From Pseudomonas sp. LP_7_YM (GTDB taxonomy: Bacteria > Pseudomonadota > Gammaproteobacteria > Pseudomonadales > Pseudomonadaceae), in assembly GCF_004364435.1 (NCBI RefSeq), contig NZ_SOCT01000004.1:430736-494735 (forward strand): a stretch of DNA of 64,000 nucleotides. The letters are read 5' to 3'. Both the position numbers and the translations under genes were made by a program. This document shows positions 1 through 9,197 of this stretch, piece by piece. Positions within the stretch are counted from its first letter, which is position 1. Every line of letters begins with the position of its first letter. Under the pieces are notes generated by a model, which worked only from the letters and a program-made list of their open reading frames with translations, did no database searches and was not told the DNA's origin.

Positions 1-696
1 GGCTTCAACCTGCAGCCCTTTCAGAGCCTGTAGCCCAGCAACGTCGAATTCTGCGACGAGATCCGGCGCCACACGCAGCACCAACGCATCGCCAAGTTCG
101 ATCCAGATACCGCCACGGTTGTGCTGCACGCTACTGACCCGGCCGGAGACCACTGCGAATCCGCCGCTGCCTATCTGATCAGCCGATTGCACCGGCGAAT
201 TGCGCCACAGCCCAAGCCCCGCCTGCCGCGCGGCCTTTTCGGCAGCCTGCTGGCAATCGACCAGCGCCACGTTCGGCGACACGGCCACCAGATAGCCCAG
301 GCCTTCAGCCAGCAATATGGCTTCGAGGTTCTCGCCGTCGCGGCCATAGACGTTGGCCAGCGTGCGCCCGTAGCGATCGGTGGCCTGCTCGCCGATTCGT
401 AGGCTGACCTGCCCGTCACTATCATCGACCAGGGCCTGCAAACGACGCTTGGCAGCCTCGGCAAATGGCTGGGCTGACTGACCTTTCTTGCCAGTCTCAG
501 GCGCATTCAGGCCAATCATGCGCACGCTGCGCCCGTCATTCAGACGCAGCGTATCGCCATCGACCACGCGCTGAACCTGCGCAGCGGGCAGATTCGCAGG
601 CGCCGGGCATAAGGCGTTAGCGGCGCCGAGCCAAATCGCAGACATAAAAAAGGCGCCCACGAGGGACGCCTTCTTTAGCAGTCTGGAGAAATCCAC
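1..696 (-). CDS. Secreted thermonuclease (SNase-like) family protein, 3' end outside window
   Basis: Reading leftward from GTG at 696, the frame is open to the window edge (232 codons, no stop). The N-terminus is a classic signal peptide: two lysines near residues 8-9, a hydrophobic run, then an ANA cleavage site at about residue 28. The following ~110 residues fit the staphylococcal-nuclease fold: VVDGDTLRL, then RMIGLNAPE, then DRYGRTLA and a GLGLW segment. These are typical of extracytoplasmic nucleases that cut DNA or RNA with Ca2+. GTG 696 is preferred over ATG 645 because the latter would cut off most of the signal peptide and has no ribosome site, while GTG 696 follows a GGGGG stretch. 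It lies downstream of rpmE on the same strand, and the rpmE terminator hairpin overlaps its first codons. Family call is sure; start is moderate. Confidence 0.8.
   Translation of the reverse strand, partial: MDFSRLLKKASLVGAFFMSAIWLGAANALCPAPANLPAAQVQRVVDGDTLRLNDGRSVRMIGLNAPETGKKGQSAQPFAEAAKRRLQALVDDSDGQVSLRIGEQATDRYGRTLANVYGRDGENLEAILLAEGLGYLVAVSPNVALVDCQQAAEKAARQAGLGLWRNSPVQSADQIGSGGFAVVSGRVSSVQHNRGGIWIELGDALVLRVAPDLVAEFDVAGLQALKGLQVEA
646..670 (-). terminator. Rho-independent terminator of rpmE
   Basis: On the minus strand GGCGTCCC, a short loop and GGGCGCC form a GC-rich stem (one G-U pair) followed by six T. It sits about 50 bases after the rpmE stop. Unusually it lies inside the signal-peptide codons of the next gene, if that gene starts at GTG 696. 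Confidence 0.75.
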
Positions 697-719
697 TGGA
701 GCCCCCAGAGCGACCAACC

Positions 720-956
720 TTACTCTGCAGCCGGAGCTGGAGCTTTGGTTGCGCCGAACGCACCGAAACGCGACTTGAACTTGTCGACACGACCGCCAAC
801 GTCCAGAGTCTTTTGCTTACCGGTGTAGAACGGGTGGCACTCGTTGCAAACGTCCAGGCTCAACGGCTTGGCCAGGTTGGAACGGGTGTGGATGACGTTG
901 CCGCAGCTGCAGGTTGCAACGACGTCTTCGTAAACTGGATGGATATCAGCTTTCAT
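720..956 (-). CDS. rpmE: 50S ribosomal protein L31 (zinc-binding type)
   Basis: A 78-residue protein of the L31 family, a large-subunit ribosomal protein at the subunit interface. It is the zinc-containing ('C+') form: Cys16 and Cys18 (TCSCG) pair with Cys37 and Cys40 (CNECH), the usual four zinc ligands. The start [12 protein letters not shown] is the family's usual beginning. The C-terminus has an Ala/Pro tail (KAPAPAAE). It stands alone, divergent from priA across about 310 bases, and ends with a strong terminator at 646-670. Many bacteria also carry a zinc-free paralogue controlled by Zur; none is in this window. Confidence 0.97.
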   Translation of the reverse strand: MKADIHPVYEDVVATCSCGNVIHTRSNLAKPLSLDVCNECHPFYTGKQKTLDVGGRVDKFKSRFGAFGATKAPAPAAE

Positions 957-1266
957 CGGTATTTCCTCAGGCTAGCGTGCCGCCACCCAACACTATTGTT
1001 GAATACCGCACGGAATTAGGCCGCGTATTTTAACAGGCATTACAAATCAAGCAAGCAGGCGGTGTGAAAACCCCTGCACTTGCCAATCCTGCGTTAAAAC
1101 GGGCGAAAAACGCTCATTTAGAACATACAGGCTCCGCTTTTCGTCCGTTTTTGCCTTGTCTTGGCTTCGCTCGCCACATTTTCACGCGGCCTGCCAGAGA
1201 ACGTTAACGCGGGTCGTCTGCTAAGATCGCGCCCTTGGTCATACTCCGTAACAGGAAATTCCCCGC
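957..1266. other. Divergent rpmE/priA intergenic region
   Basis: About 310 bases between the divergent starts of rpmE and priA. It must hold both promoters. It is AT-richer near rpmE (around 1010-1050) and near 1120-1160. AGGAAAT just before GTG 1267 is the priA ribosome site. I see no open reading frame with family features and no convincing operator. Confidence 0.5.
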
Positions 1267-3486
1267 GTGCCCGACGCCATTCTGCGCCTCGCCCTGCCCT
1301 CGCCTCTGCGTCGCCTGTTCGACTACCGCGCCCCCGCCGGCATCGCACTCAGCGCGTTGCAGCCCGGTATGCGTCTGCGCGTGCCGTTTGGCCGCAGGGA
1401 GATGATCGGCATTCTGGTGGAAATCACCGATCACAGCGAAGTCCCCGCCGACAAACTCAAACCGGCCATCGCTCTGCTCGATAACCAGGCCCCGCTGCCA
1501 CCGGCCCTGTTCAAGCTGTGCCTGTGGACCGCACAGTATTACCAGCACAGCCTCGGCGACACATTAAGCTGGGCATTGCCGGTGTTGCTGCGCCAGGGCG
1601 AGCCGGCCGAGGTGCGGCAAGAGCGCTTCTGGCACATTGCGAACGGTGCCAGCGTCGATGATCCGCGTATCGCCCGCGCCCCGAAACAGAAAGAAGCTCT
1701 GAGAACACTGGCGCAACATCCCCACGGTGTTGCCCATCAGTTGTTGAGCAAATTGATGCTTAACCGCGACAGCCTGAACCTGCTGCTGGCCAAGGAACTG
1801 GTGACGGTAGAAGTACGCGGCCATGCACCGGTGGCGCGACACGAGCATTGGCTGGCTCAGCCGGAACTGCCTCTCAATGCCGAGCAGCGCGCGGCGTTTG
1901 AAGCGATACGCTCCGGTTTCGGCAGTTTTCACGCGTCATTGCTTGCAGGCGTCACCGGCAGCGGCAAGACAGAGGTTTACCTGCAACTGATTCGCGAAAC
2001 GCTGGAAGCGGGCAAACAGGCACTGGTGCTGATCCCGGAAATCAATCTTGGCCCGCAGACACTGGCCCGCTTCGAGCAACGCTTCAATGCGCGCATCGCC
2101 TTGCTGCATTCGGCGGTCAATGACCGGGAGCGTCTGGACGCCTGGCTGGCAGCACGGGACGGCGAGGCTGACATCATCATCGGCACGCGCTCGGCGCTGT
2201 TCACGCCTATGAAGAACCCCGGCCTGATCATCATCGACGAAGAGCACGACGGCTCTTATAAACAGCAGGAAGGGTTGCGCTATCACGCCAGGGACCTCGC
2301 TTTGGTCCGCGCGCGTCAGGAAGACATCCCGATCGTGCTGGGTTCGGCCACGCCTTCACTGGAAAGCCTGCACAACGCCTACACCGGCCGGTACGCTCTC
2401 CTGCGCCTGAATCAGCGGGCCGGTGGTGCGCAACAACCCCGATTCCTGCGCCTGGATGTAAAAAGCCGTCCGCTGGACAGCGGTATTTCCGGGCCGATGC
2501 AACAAGCCATCGGACAAACCCTGGCCGCCGGGCAGCAAGTGCTGGTGTTTCTCAACCGCCGCGGATTCGCGCCGACCCTGCTTTGTCACGACTGCGGCTG
2601 GCTCTCGGAATGCAATCGCTGCGATGCACGCATGACGGTTCATCAACGCTCAGGCGAGCTGCGCTGTCATCACTGCGGTCATGTCGAGCGCGTGCCGCGT
2701 AATTGCCCGGCCTGCGGCAAGGTTGACCTGCGCCCTGTCGGTGCCGGCACGGAGCGCGCCGAAGAACGCCTGGCGATTCTGTTCCCCGACTACCCGGTAC
2801 TGCGCGTCGATCGCGACAGCACCTCGCGCAAGGACGCGATGAACCAGCTGTTTGCCACCATTCAGAAGGGCCATCCGTGCATTCTGGTAGGCACCCAAAT
2901 GCTTGCCAAAGGGCATCACTTTCCACGCGTAACGCTGGTGTCGATTCTGGACGCGGACGGCGGATTGTTTTCCGGAGATTTCCGCGCCAGCGAGCGCATG
3001 GCGCAATTGATCGTGCAGGTCGCGGGGCGTGCCGGGCGCGCGGAAGAACCGGGCAAGGTCATCATCCAGACGCATCTGGCCGATCACCCGCTGCTGATTC
3101 AGCTCACCGAACAAGGTTACTTCGCCTTTGCCGAACAGGCGTTGAGCGAGCGCCGCGCTGCTGGTCTGCCACCTTTTTCGCATTTGGCGTTACTGCGTGC
3201 CGAGGCTCATAAACCTGGACAGGCCGAAGGGTTTCTCGATGAGGCCTGTAGGGAAGCAGAGCACCTGCTGAAAGAAATGACGCTAGGTGGCATAGAGCTG
3301 CTAGGGCCTGTGCCAGCGCCAATGGAACGCCGCGCAGGACGGTATCGCGCTCAGCTATTGGTCCAGGCCAATGCGCGCGCGCCACTGCACAAGCTGCTGG
3401 CGACCTGGATGCTGGCCCTTGAGAATATGCCCAGCGGGCGGCAGGTGAGGTGGTCGCTGGACGTGGATCCGGTGGACTTGTACTGA
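1267..3486 (+). CDS. priA: Primosomal protein N' (replication restart helicase PriA)
   Basis: A 739-residue superfamily-2 DNA helicase that recognises stalled or collapsed forks and reloads DnaB there. Domains in order: an N-terminal 3'-DNA-binding region (about 1-110), a winged-helix segment, then the helicase lobe with Walker A GVTGSGKTE near residue 230 and DEEH box (IIIDEEHDG) near 320. A zinc-binding insertion follows (CHDCGWLSECNRCDAR and CHHCGHVERVPRNCPACG, eight cysteines, about 440-485), then the second lobe with VAGRAGR near 575. Length matches the family. The start is GTG 1267 with AGGAAA upstream. It is followed by a REP-type palindrome and then argS. Confidence 0.97.
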   Translation: MPDAILRLALPSPLRRLFDYRAPAGIALSALQPGMRLRVPFGRREMIGILVEITDHSEVPADKLKPAIALLDNQAPLPPALFKLCLWTAQYYQHSLGDTLSWALPVLLRQGEPAEVRQERFWHIANGASVDDPRIARAPKQKEALRTLAQHPHGVAHQLLSKLMLNRDSLNLLLAKELVTVEVRGHAPVARHEHWLAQPELPLNAEQRAAFEAIRSGFGSFHASLLAGVTGSGKTEVYLQLIRETLEAGKQALVLIPEINLGPQTLARFEQRFNARIALLHSAVNDRERLDAWLAARDGEADIIIGTRSALFTPMKNPGLIIIDEEHDGSYKQQEGLRYHARDLALVRARQEDIPIVLGSATPSLESLHNAYTGRYALLRLNQRAGGAQQPRFLRLDVKSRPLDSGISGPMQQAIGQTLAAGQQVLVFLNRRGFAPTLLCHDCGWLSECNRCDARMTVHQRSGELRCHHCGHVERVPRNCPACGKVDLRPVGAGTERAEERLAILFPDYPVLRVDRDSTSRKDAMNQLFATIQKGHPCILVGTQMLAKGHHFPRVTLVSILDADGGLFSGDFRASERMAQLIVQVAGRAGRAEEPGKVIIQTHLADHPLLIQLTEQGYFAFAEQALSERRAAGLPPFSHLALLRAEAHKPGQAEGFLDEACREAEHLLKEMTLGGIELLGPVPAPMERRAGRYRAQLLVQANARAPLHKLLATWMLALENMPSGRQVRWSLDVDPVDLY

Positions 3487-3504
3487 CGGAACGTCATCAC
3501 GCTA

Positions 3505-3541
3505 ATGATCGTTCCTACGCAGAGCGTGGGAGCGATCAAGA
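3505..3541. repeat. REP-type palindrome between priA and argS
   Basis: An imperfect palindrome, TGATCGTTCCTACGC then a short loop then GCGTGGGAGCGATCA, just after the priA stop. The same GATCGT(T/C)CC(T/C)ACGC motif recurs near 51685, so it is a dispersed element rather than a priA-specific site. Confidence 0.7.
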
Positions 3542-3676
3542 GGCAACCGTGTAATCGGTGACAAATAACAACCGTGTATCCAACGCGGTTGGCAAGGTGG
3601 CTCCGGCCACGGATAATGCCCAGTTTTTCCACCCGCGCATCGAAGCGCTGCCGCGCTTGCGGTCGAAGAGAGCACC

Positions 3677-5413
3677 ATGAAAGACATCATCCGCCAGCTG
3701 ATTCAACAAGCTCTGAGCCAACTCGTCACAGAAGGCGTCTTGCCGGAAGGGCTGACGCCGGCGATTCAGGTGGAAAACGCCAAGGACAAGAAAAACGGCG
3801 ACTTCGCCAGCAACATCGCCATGATGCTGGCCAAGCCTGCGGGCATGAAACCACGCGATCTGGCTGAGAAAATCGTCGCTGCCTTGCCTGCCGACGAGCA
3901 GATCAGCAAGGTCGACATCGCCGGGCCCGGCTTCCTCAACTTCTTCCAGAACACCCAGGCGCTGGCTTCGCGTCTGGACGCGGCTTTGATCGACCCTGCC
4001 CTTTCGGTGCACAAGAACGGTCCTGCCCAGCGCGTGGTAGTCGACCTGTCCGCACCGAATCTGGCCAAAGAGATGCACGTCGGCCACCTGCGCTCGACCA
4101 TCATCGGCGACGGTGTTGCCAACGTTCTGGAATTTCTTGGCGACACAGTGATTCGTCAGAACCATGTCGGCGACTGGGGCACCCAGTTCGGCATGCTGCT
4201 GGCCTACCTGCAGGAAACCCCGGCCACCAGCGACGAGCTGTCGGACCTGGAAAACTTCTATCGCGCCGCCAAGGGCCGTTTTGACGAGTCCGAAGTATTC
4301 GCCGGGCGCGCCCGTGGTCTGGTGGTCAAGCTGCAAGCAGGCGACCCCGAATGCCTGACGCTGTGGACCCGTTTCAAGGACATTTCCCTGTCGCACTGCC
4401 AGCAAGTGTACGAGCGTCTGAACGTGAAACTGACGCCGAACGACGTCATGGGCGAAAGCGCCTATAACGATGACCTCGCCAATGTAGTCGCCGACCTGAA
4501 AAAAGCCGGGCTGCTGGTCGAGAGCAACGGCGCGCAGTGCGTATTCCTCGAAGAATTCAAGACCGCCGAAGGCACGCCGCTGCCGGTGATCGTGCAAAAG
4601 GCCGGTGGCGGCTATCTTTACGCCACTACCGATCTGGCGGCCGTGCGTTATCGCAGCAACGTGTTGAAAGCCGATCGTGCGCTGTACTTTGTCGACCAGC
4701 GCCAGGCCCTGCATTTCCAGCAAGTGTTCGAAGTGGCCCGTCGCGCGGGTTTCGTGACCAACGACATGCAAATGGAACACATGGGCTTCGGCACCATGAA
4801 CGGCACCGACGGCCGCCCCTTCAAGACTCGCGATGGCGGCACTGTCAAGCTGGTGGACCTGCTGGACGAAGCCGAAGAGCGCGCCTACGTACTGGTGAAA
4901 GAGAAGAACCCGGAATTTGCTGAAGACGAATTGCGCCACATCGCCAATGCGGTAGGGATCAGCGCAGTCAAATACGCCGACCTGTCCAAGCACCGCGCCA
5001 GCGATTACAGCTTCAACTTCGATCAGATGCTGAGCTTCGAAGGCAATACCGCGCCTTACCTGCTTTATGCCTATACCCGCGTGTCCGGAGTGTTCCGCAA
5101 GCTGGACGAAAGGTTCGACAAAAATAAGGGCAAGATTACCCTTGAGACGCCGCAGGAGCTGGATCTGGCAGCACGTCTGGCTCAGTTCGGTGAGACGGTG
5201 AACAACGTCGCTGAAAAAGGCACGCCACACGTGCTCTGCGCTTACCTGTACGATCTGGCCGGGCTGTTTTCCAGCTTCTATGAAAACTGCCCTATCCTGA
5301 GCGCGGAAAACCCCGAGCAACAGCAAAGCCGTCTGCGCCTGGCGCACCTGACCGGCCGCACTCTCAAGCAAGGCCTGCAACTGTTGGGTCTGGAAACTCT
5401 GGAGCGTATGTAA
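3677..5413 (+). CDS. argS: Arginine--tRNA ligase
   Basis: A 578-residue class I aminoacyl-tRNA synthetase that charges tRNA-Arg with arginine. The N-terminal Add-1 domain (about 1-110) is followed by the Rossmann catalytic core, with the HIGH motif present as HVGH ([13 protein letters not shown], about residue 132). [15 protein letters not shown] occupies the place of the KMSKS loop, which is usual for ArgRS. The C-terminal DALR anticodon-binding domain ends with the invariant ...LERM. The start ATG 3677 follows GAGAGCA. The next gene starts after only one base, suggesting co-translation. Confidence 0.97.
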   Translation: MKDIIRQLIQQALSQLVTEGVLPEGLTPAIQVENAKDKKNGDFASNIAMMLAKPAGMKPRDLAEKIVAALPADEQISKVDIAGPGFLNFFQNTQALASRLDAALIDPALSVHKNGPAQRVVVDLSAPNLAKEMHVGHLRSTIIGDGVANVLEFLGDTVIRQNHVGDWGTQFGMLLAYLQETPATSDELSDLENFYRAAKGRFDESEVFAGRARGLVVKLQAGDPECLTLWTRFKDISLSHCQQVYERLNVKLTPNDVMGESAYNDDLANVVADLKKAGLLVESNGAQCVFLEEFKTAEGTPLPVIVQKAGGGYLYATTDLAAVRYRSNVLKADRALYFVDQRQALHFQQVFEVARRAGFVTNDMQMEHMGFGTMNGTDGRPFKTRDGGTVKLVDLLDEAEERAYVLVKEKNPEFAEDELRHIANAVGISAVKYADLSKHRASDYSFNFDQMLSFEGNTAPYLLYAYTRVSGVFRKLDERFDKNKGKITLETPQELDLAARLAQFGETVNNVAEKGTPHVLCAYLYDLAGLFSSFYENCPILSAENPEQQQSRLRLAHLTGRTLKQGLQLLGLETLERM

Positions 5414-5414
5414 G

Positions 5415-6107
5415 TTGGCCGTCAAAAAGAAACCTGCTCCCAAGCGCGGCGCCAGCCGATATCAGGCCCCCGCAAAAAAGCCGATTCCGGGATGGGTCTG
5501 GATGGCAATCGGCCTGTCCGTGGGCGCATTCGTCGTTTTCCTGATGAAGCTGGAACCCGGCAGTGGTGAGGACATCAAGCGGGTCAAGGCTGATGCCAAG
5601 GCGGCAAAAATCGCCGAGGCCAACAAGACCCCGCCGAGCCCGACCGCGCCCGTGAAGCCCAAGTACGATTTCTACACCCTGCTGCCGGAGTCGGAAGTGA
5701 TCGTGCCGAACGAAGCGGTGCCAGAGAAGACCCCGCCTTCCGTCGCGGCGCCAACGACGCCGGTCAGCCCTGAGCAGGCCGCGAAGATCGATACCGCACG
5801 TGCCCAGGCGGCGCTCAGCGGCCTGACGCCGCCGCCCGCGCCTGCGGTGTCGAAACCTGCACCGGTGACGACGTTCTTCCTGCAGGCGGGCTCGTTCCGC
5901 AAACAGACGGATGCCGACAAGGTCCGTGCGCAGATCATTCTGCTGGGGCAAGCGGCGACGGTTGAATCCGGTACCGTGAAGGATGAAACCTGGTACCGCG
6001 TACTGGTCGGCCCGTTCAGCAATCGCGAACAACTGACGACCGCCCAGAAGCAATTGGCCGGTGGTGGCTTCAGCAATCTGTTGCTGCAACAACGCCAGGC
6101 TCGCTAA
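5415..6107 (+). CDS. Membrane-anchored SPOR-domain protein
   Basis: A 230-residue FtsN-like single-pass protein. A basic cytoplasmic head (KKKPAPKRGA) precedes one membrane helix (about 27-46, GWVWMAIGLSVGAFVVFLM), a long Pro/Ala-rich periplasmic linker, and a C-terminal SPOR domain (about 150-228, FFLQAGSFRKQTDADKVRAQ ... WYRVLVGPF). SPOR domains bind peptidoglycan stripped of stem peptides at the division septum, so a role in cell division or wall remodelling is likely. The start is TTG 5415, one base after the argS stop, so translation is probably coupled. This argS-SPOR-hslVU order is recalled as common in Pseudomonas. Whether it is the functional FtsN cannot be told from sequence alone. 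Confidence 0.85.
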   Translation: MAVKKKPAPKRGASRYQAPAKKPIPGWVWMAIGLSVGAFVVFLMKLEPGSGEDIKRVKADAKAAKIAEANKTPPSPTAPVKPKYDFYTLLPESEVIVPNEAVPEKTPPSVAAPTTPVSPEQAAKIDTARAQAALSGLTPPPAPAVSKPAPVTTFFLQAGSFRKQTDADKVRAQIILLGQAATVESGTVKDETWYRVLVGPFSNREQLTTAQKQLAGGGFSNLLLQQRQAR

Positions 6108-6119
6108 GACCTTACTGAG

Positions 6120-6150
6120 TAGCTGCCGCGGGTAAGCCCCGTGGCAGCTA
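6120..6150. terminator. Hairpin after the SPOR gene, possible terminator
   Basis: TAGCTGCC(G/A)CGGG repeats invert around a TAAG loop, giving a 12-13 bp stem with one mismatch, 12 bases past the stop. There is no T-run, so it is either a weak or protein-dependent terminator or an mRNA 3'-end stabiliser. Confidence 0.45.
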
Positions 6151-6258
6151 ATTCATTCTCGATGGGCAATACAGCTTGACCCATTTTTAACGAATGAATC
6201 AGCCCCACAGGGCTAAACCTCATAACGCTGTCCCAGCGCTGCCGTTCATCCCACGCGG

Positions 6259-6285
6259 TTGAAATACCCGCCTGCACCCCCATAT
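6259..6285 (+). promoter_or_regulatory. Sigma-32 (RpoH) heat-shock promoter of hslVU
   Basis: TTGAAA (6259-6264), a 13-base spacer, then CCCCATAT (6278-6285). This is an almost perfect match to the sigma-32 consensus (CTTGAAA, 11-16 bases, CCCCATnT). It ends 47 bases before the hslV start, as expected for a heat-shock protease operon. Confidence 0.85.
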
Positions 6286-6332
6286 GAGTTTTCATCAGGG
6301 CATTTTCGCCCAACAGCGTGGAGACTCTCCCC

Positions 6333-6863
6333 TTGACCACCATCGTTTCAGTACGCCGCCAAGGCAAAGTCGTCATGGCGGGTGACGGCCAGGTTTCTCT
6401 GGGCAATACCGTCATGAAAGGCAACGCCAAAAAGGTTCGACGCCTTTATCACGGTCAGGTAATCGCCGGTTTCGCAGGGGCCACTGCCGACGCCTTCACC
6501 CTGTTCGAACGCTTTGAAGCCCAACTGGAGAAACACCAGGGGCATCTTGTTCGCGCTGCTGTCGAGCTGGCTAAAGACTGGCGCACCGATCGCTCCCTGA
6601 GCCGTCTCGAAGCCATGCTGGCTGTGGCGAACAAGGACGCCTCGCTGATCATCACCGGCAACGGCGACGTCGTTGAGCCCGAAGACGGGCTGATCGCCAT
6701 GGGTTCCGGCGGCGCGTTCGCCCAGGCGGCTGCACGTGCCCTACTGCTGAAAACGGAACTGTCGGCGCGTGAAATCGCCGAGACCGCGCTGCACATTGCT
6801 GGCGACATCTGCGTATTCACCAACCACAACATCACCATTGAGGAGCAGGACCTCACTGAGTGA
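6333..6863 (+). CDS. hslV: ATP-dependent protease peptidase subunit HslV (ClpQ)
   Basis: A 176-residue Ntn hydrolase with a proteasome beta-type fold. Two stacked hexamers form the chamber that degrades proteins unfolded by HslU. The start is taken as TTG 6333, with GGAG ten bases upstream, because the mature enzyme must begin [13 protein letters not shown] with Thr1 as nucleophile after removal of formyl-Met. An in-frame GTG at 6318 would bury that threonine. Gly-rich [21 protein letters not shown] and the [14 protein letters not shown] segment are family hallmarks, and 176 residues equals the usual length. It is followed 64 bases later by hslU and driven by the sigma-32 promoter at 6259. 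Confidence 0.96.
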   Translation: MTTIVSVRRQGKVVMAGDGQVSLGNTVMKGNAKKVRRLYHGQVIAGFAGATADAFTLFERFEAQLEKHQGHLVRAAVELAKDWRTDRSLSRLEAMLAVANKDASLIITGNGDVVEPEDGLIAMGSGGAFAQAAARALLLKTELSAREIAETALHIAGDICVFTNHNITIEEQDLTE

Positions 6864-6927
6864 GGTCCTGCCACGGGCCGCAATGCATCGCGGCCTGCAC
6901 TCACTCGTCCAAGGACCGTTGAAAACC

Positions 6928-8265
6928 ATGTCCATGACTCCCCGTGAAATCGTCCACGAACTCAATCGCCATATCATCGGCCAGGACGACGCCAAACGCG
7001 CCGTTGCCATTGCGTTGCGCAACCGCTGGCGCCGGATGCAGCTGCCCGAAGAGCTGCGCGTCGAAGTCACCCCGAAAAACATTCTGATGATCGGCCCGAC
7101 CGGTGTCGGTAAAACCGAAATCGCCCGTCGTCTGGCCAAGCTCGCCAACGCGCCGTTCATTAAGGTCGAGGCCACCAAGTTCACCGAAGTGGGCTATGTA
7201 GGTCGCGACGTCGAGTCGATCATTCGTGACCTCGCAGACGCGGCGATGAAGCTGTTGCGCGAGCAGGAAATAACCAAGGTGCGCCACCGCGCCGAAGATG
7301 CCGCCGAAGAGCGAATCCTGGATGCGCTGCTGCCGCCAGCGCGCGTGGGCTTTAATGAAGATGCCGCCTCCAGCAGCGATTCCAACACCCGCCAGCTGTT
7401 CCGCAAGCGCCTGCGTGAAGGTCAGCTGGACGACAAGGAAATCGAGATCGAAGTGGTGGAGATGGCCGGTGTCGACATTTCCGCGCCTCCGGGCATGGAA
7501 GAGATGACCAACCAGCTTCAGAGCCTGTTTGCCAACATGGGCAAGGGCAAGAAGAAGAGCCGCAAACTCAAGGTCAAGGACGCGCTGAAGATGGTCCGCG
7601 ACGAAGAAGCGAGCCGTCTGGTCAACGATGAAGAACTCAAGGCCAAGGCCCTCGAAGCGGTCGAGCAGCACGGCATTGTGTTCATCGACGAAATCGACAA
7701 GGTCGCCAAGCGCGGCAATGTGGGTGGCGCGGATGTCTCCCGCGAAGGCGTCCAGCGTGACCTGCTGCCGCTGATCGAAGGCTGCACCGTCAATACCAAG
7801 CTGGGCATGGTCAAGACCGACCACATTCTGTTCATCGCCTCTGGCGCGTTCCATCTGAGCAAGCCAAGCGACCTGGTGCCTGAACTGCAGGGTCGTCTGC
7901 CGATTCGTGTCGAGCTGAAAGCCCTGAGCCCGCAGGATTTCGAGCGTATCCTCAGCGAGCCTCATGCATCGCTGACCGAGCAATACCGCGAGTTGCTGAA
8001 AACCGAAGGGCTGAACATCGAGTTCCTGCCTGAAGGCATCAAGCGCCTTGCCGAGATCGCGTGGCAGGTCAACGAAAAGACCGAAAACATCGGTGCCCGT
8101 CGCCTGCATACCCTGCTCGAACGCCTGCTGGAAGAGGTCTCGTTCAGTGCAGGGGACATGGCCAGCGCACAGGACGGTGGCACGATCCAGATAGACGCGG
8201 AGTACGTGAACAGCCATCTGGGCGAGCTGGCCGAAGACGAAGATCTCTCTCGCTACATCCTTTAA
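6928..8265 (+). CDS. hslU: ATP-dependent protease ATPase subunit HslU (ClpY)
   Basis: A 445-residue AAA+ unfoldase that caps HslV and threads substrates into it. [20 protein letters not shown] is the canonical N-terminus, which fixes the start at ATG 6928 (AAGGA upstream), although the frame stays open further left. Walker A is GPTGVGKTE (about residue 57), a helical I-domain follows (about 110-240), Walker B is IVFIDEIDK (about 250), and the extreme C-terminus SRYIL is the tail that inserts between HslV subunits to activate them. It forms a two-gene heat-shock operon with hslV. Confidence 0.97.
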   Translation: MSMTPREIVHELNRHIIGQDDAKRAVAIALRNRWRRMQLPEELRVEVTPKNILMIGPTGVGKTEIARRLAKLANAPFIKVEATKFTEVGYVGRDVESIIRDLADAAMKLLREQEITKVRHRAEDAAEERILDALLPPARVGFNEDAASSSDSNTRQLFRKRLREGQLDDKEIEIEVVEMAGVDISAPPGMEEMTNQLQSLFANMGKGKKKSRKLKVKDALKMVRDEEASRLVNDEELKAKALEAVEQHGIVFIDEIDKVAKRGNVGGADVSREGVQRDLLPLIEGCTVNTKLGMVKTDHILFIASGAFHLSKPSDLVPELQGRLPIRVELKALSPQDFERILSEPHASLTEQYRELLKTEGLNIEFLPEGIKRLAEIAWQVNEKTENIGARRLHTLLERLLEEVSFSAGDMASAQDGGTIQIDAEYVNSHLGELAEDEDLSRYIL

Positions 8266-8280
8266 ACGCAGTGACAAGTT

Positions 8281-8353
8281 ACGGGCTTCAAGCTGCAAGC
8301 AGATATCAGTCACCACCGAAATTTGCTCCACTTGAAGCTTGTCGCTTGAAGCT
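8281..8353. repeat. Dispersed CTTGAAGCTTG-type inverted repeat
   Basis: Two inverted copies, GGCTTCAAGCTGCAAG at 8284-8299 and CTTGAAGCTTGTCGCTTGAAGC from 8331, flank about 30 bases between hslU and the DUF971 gene. The GCTTGAAGCT motif is of a type often scattered between genes in pseudomonads. It could fold into a long imperfect stem in the mRNA. Confidence 0.6.
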
Positions 8354-8367
8354 CAAAGGCTGCTTTT

Positions 8368-8745
8368 ATGTCCCGAATGCCATCCGCCATTCAGCTTCAC
8401 AAAGTCTCGAAAATCCTCACGCTGGAATATGGCCCGGGTGAGCGGTTTCACCTTCCCGCCGAATTCCTTCGTGTGCACTCGCCTTCCGCTGAGGTTCAAG
8501 GCCATGGCAAGCCGATCCTGCAATTCGGTAAGTTGGGTGTCGGCCTCATCAAAGTAGAACCCGCCGGTCAGTACGCATTGAAACTGACCTTTGACGATGG
8601 TCATGACAGCGGATTGTTCACCTGGGAATACCTTGAGCAACTGGCGCAGCGTCAACAGCAACTGTGGCAAGACTACCTGACCGAGCTCAAAGCCGCCGGT
8701 AAATCCCGTGATCCTTCCGAGCAGGTCGTTCGGCTAATGCTCTGA
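8368..8745 (+). CDS. DUF971 / gamma-butyrobetaine hydroxylase N-terminal-like protein
   Basis: A 125-residue soluble protein of the DUF971 family, which resembles the small N-terminal domain of gamma-butyrobetaine hydroxylase. Visible family features are the opening IQLHKVSKILTLEYG, FHLPAEFLRVHSPSAEVQGHG, VEPAGQYALKLTFDDGHDSGLFTWEYL and the C-terminal helical part. No catalytic residues can be assigned. The gene follows hslU in many Pseudomonas genomes, where the PHA synthesis genes normally come next; here they do not. The start is ATG 8368; ATG 8377 is an alternative. Its ribosome site is weak. Confidence 0.85.
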   Translation: MSRMPSAIQLHKVSKILTLEYGPGERFHLPAEFLRVHSPSAEVQGHGKPILQFGKLGVGLIKVEPAGQYALKLTFDDGHDSGLFTWEYLEQLAQRQQQLWQDYLTELKAAGKSRDPSEQVVRLML

Positions 8746-8777
8746 TCGTGCCAGGCCGCGCCAGCAATGAGCGTTGA

Positions 8778-9056
8778 TCAGGCAGCCAACGCCTTGTCCA
8801 ACTGGCGCTCTACCTCGGACTGAATCGTGCTGCTCATGGCCGAAAGGAAAAAATTCAATTCTAGGTTCACGCGCACCAACGCGTCCTCGACCTGGACGGT
8901 GCCCTTGGCGCCTTTGCCTTCCAGCGACACAGTGTCGCCTTCCCAGCTGTGCTCGATGCCATATTTTTCGCCCAGCTTCCCGGCCAGCAACTCGGCTTTT
9001 TCACGGGCCTTGTCCTTACCCAGCGCATGCGGGCGTTCTACGGTAATTCGGGCCAT
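8778..9056 (-). CDS. Polyhydroxyalkanoic acid (PHA) system family protein
   Basis: A 92-residue protein that matches the family named for its association with PHA granule regions. It opens MARITVERPHALGKDKARE, continues EKAELLAGKLGEKYGIEHSWEGD, and ends with an amphipathic helix (TIQSEVERQLDKALA). No enzymatic motif is visible. The start ATG 9056 has GGAG seven bases upstream; a TTG three bases earlier is less likely. It is divergent from ubiE. The oddity is context: no phaC, phaZ, phaD, phaF or phaI lies beside it, so it may be a remnant of a lost locus or have a separate job. Confidence 0.8.
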   Translation of the reverse strand: MARITVERPHALGKDKAREKAELLAGKLGEKYGIEHSWEGDTVSLEGKGAKGTVQVEDALVRVNLELNFFLSAMSSTIQSEVERQLDKALAA

Positions 9057-9197
9057 CAATGGGCTCCTTCATCGAGGTAAATCGTCGGGCCACTATACCA
9101 GTGGCGCTCGCTGAAGAAACTGTTGGCCGTGAGCCTTGTCAAGACAAAGCCAGCCCCGGCGATTAGAATGGCCGCACTTTATTCCGGTGACAGCGAT

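Noticed and set aside
3536..5443. A 635-codon open frame antisense to argS
   Set aside because: It is a mirror of the argS reading frame in GC-rich DNA; composition is His/Val/Gln-rich with no family pattern.
6120..6150. Considered as an operator for hslVU
   Set aside because: It sits 110 bases upstream of the sigma-32 promoter and close to the preceding stop, so a transcript-end hairpin is more likely.
6901..8331. A 476-codon frame antisense to hslU
   Set aside because: Shadow of hslU; contains no recognisable domain.
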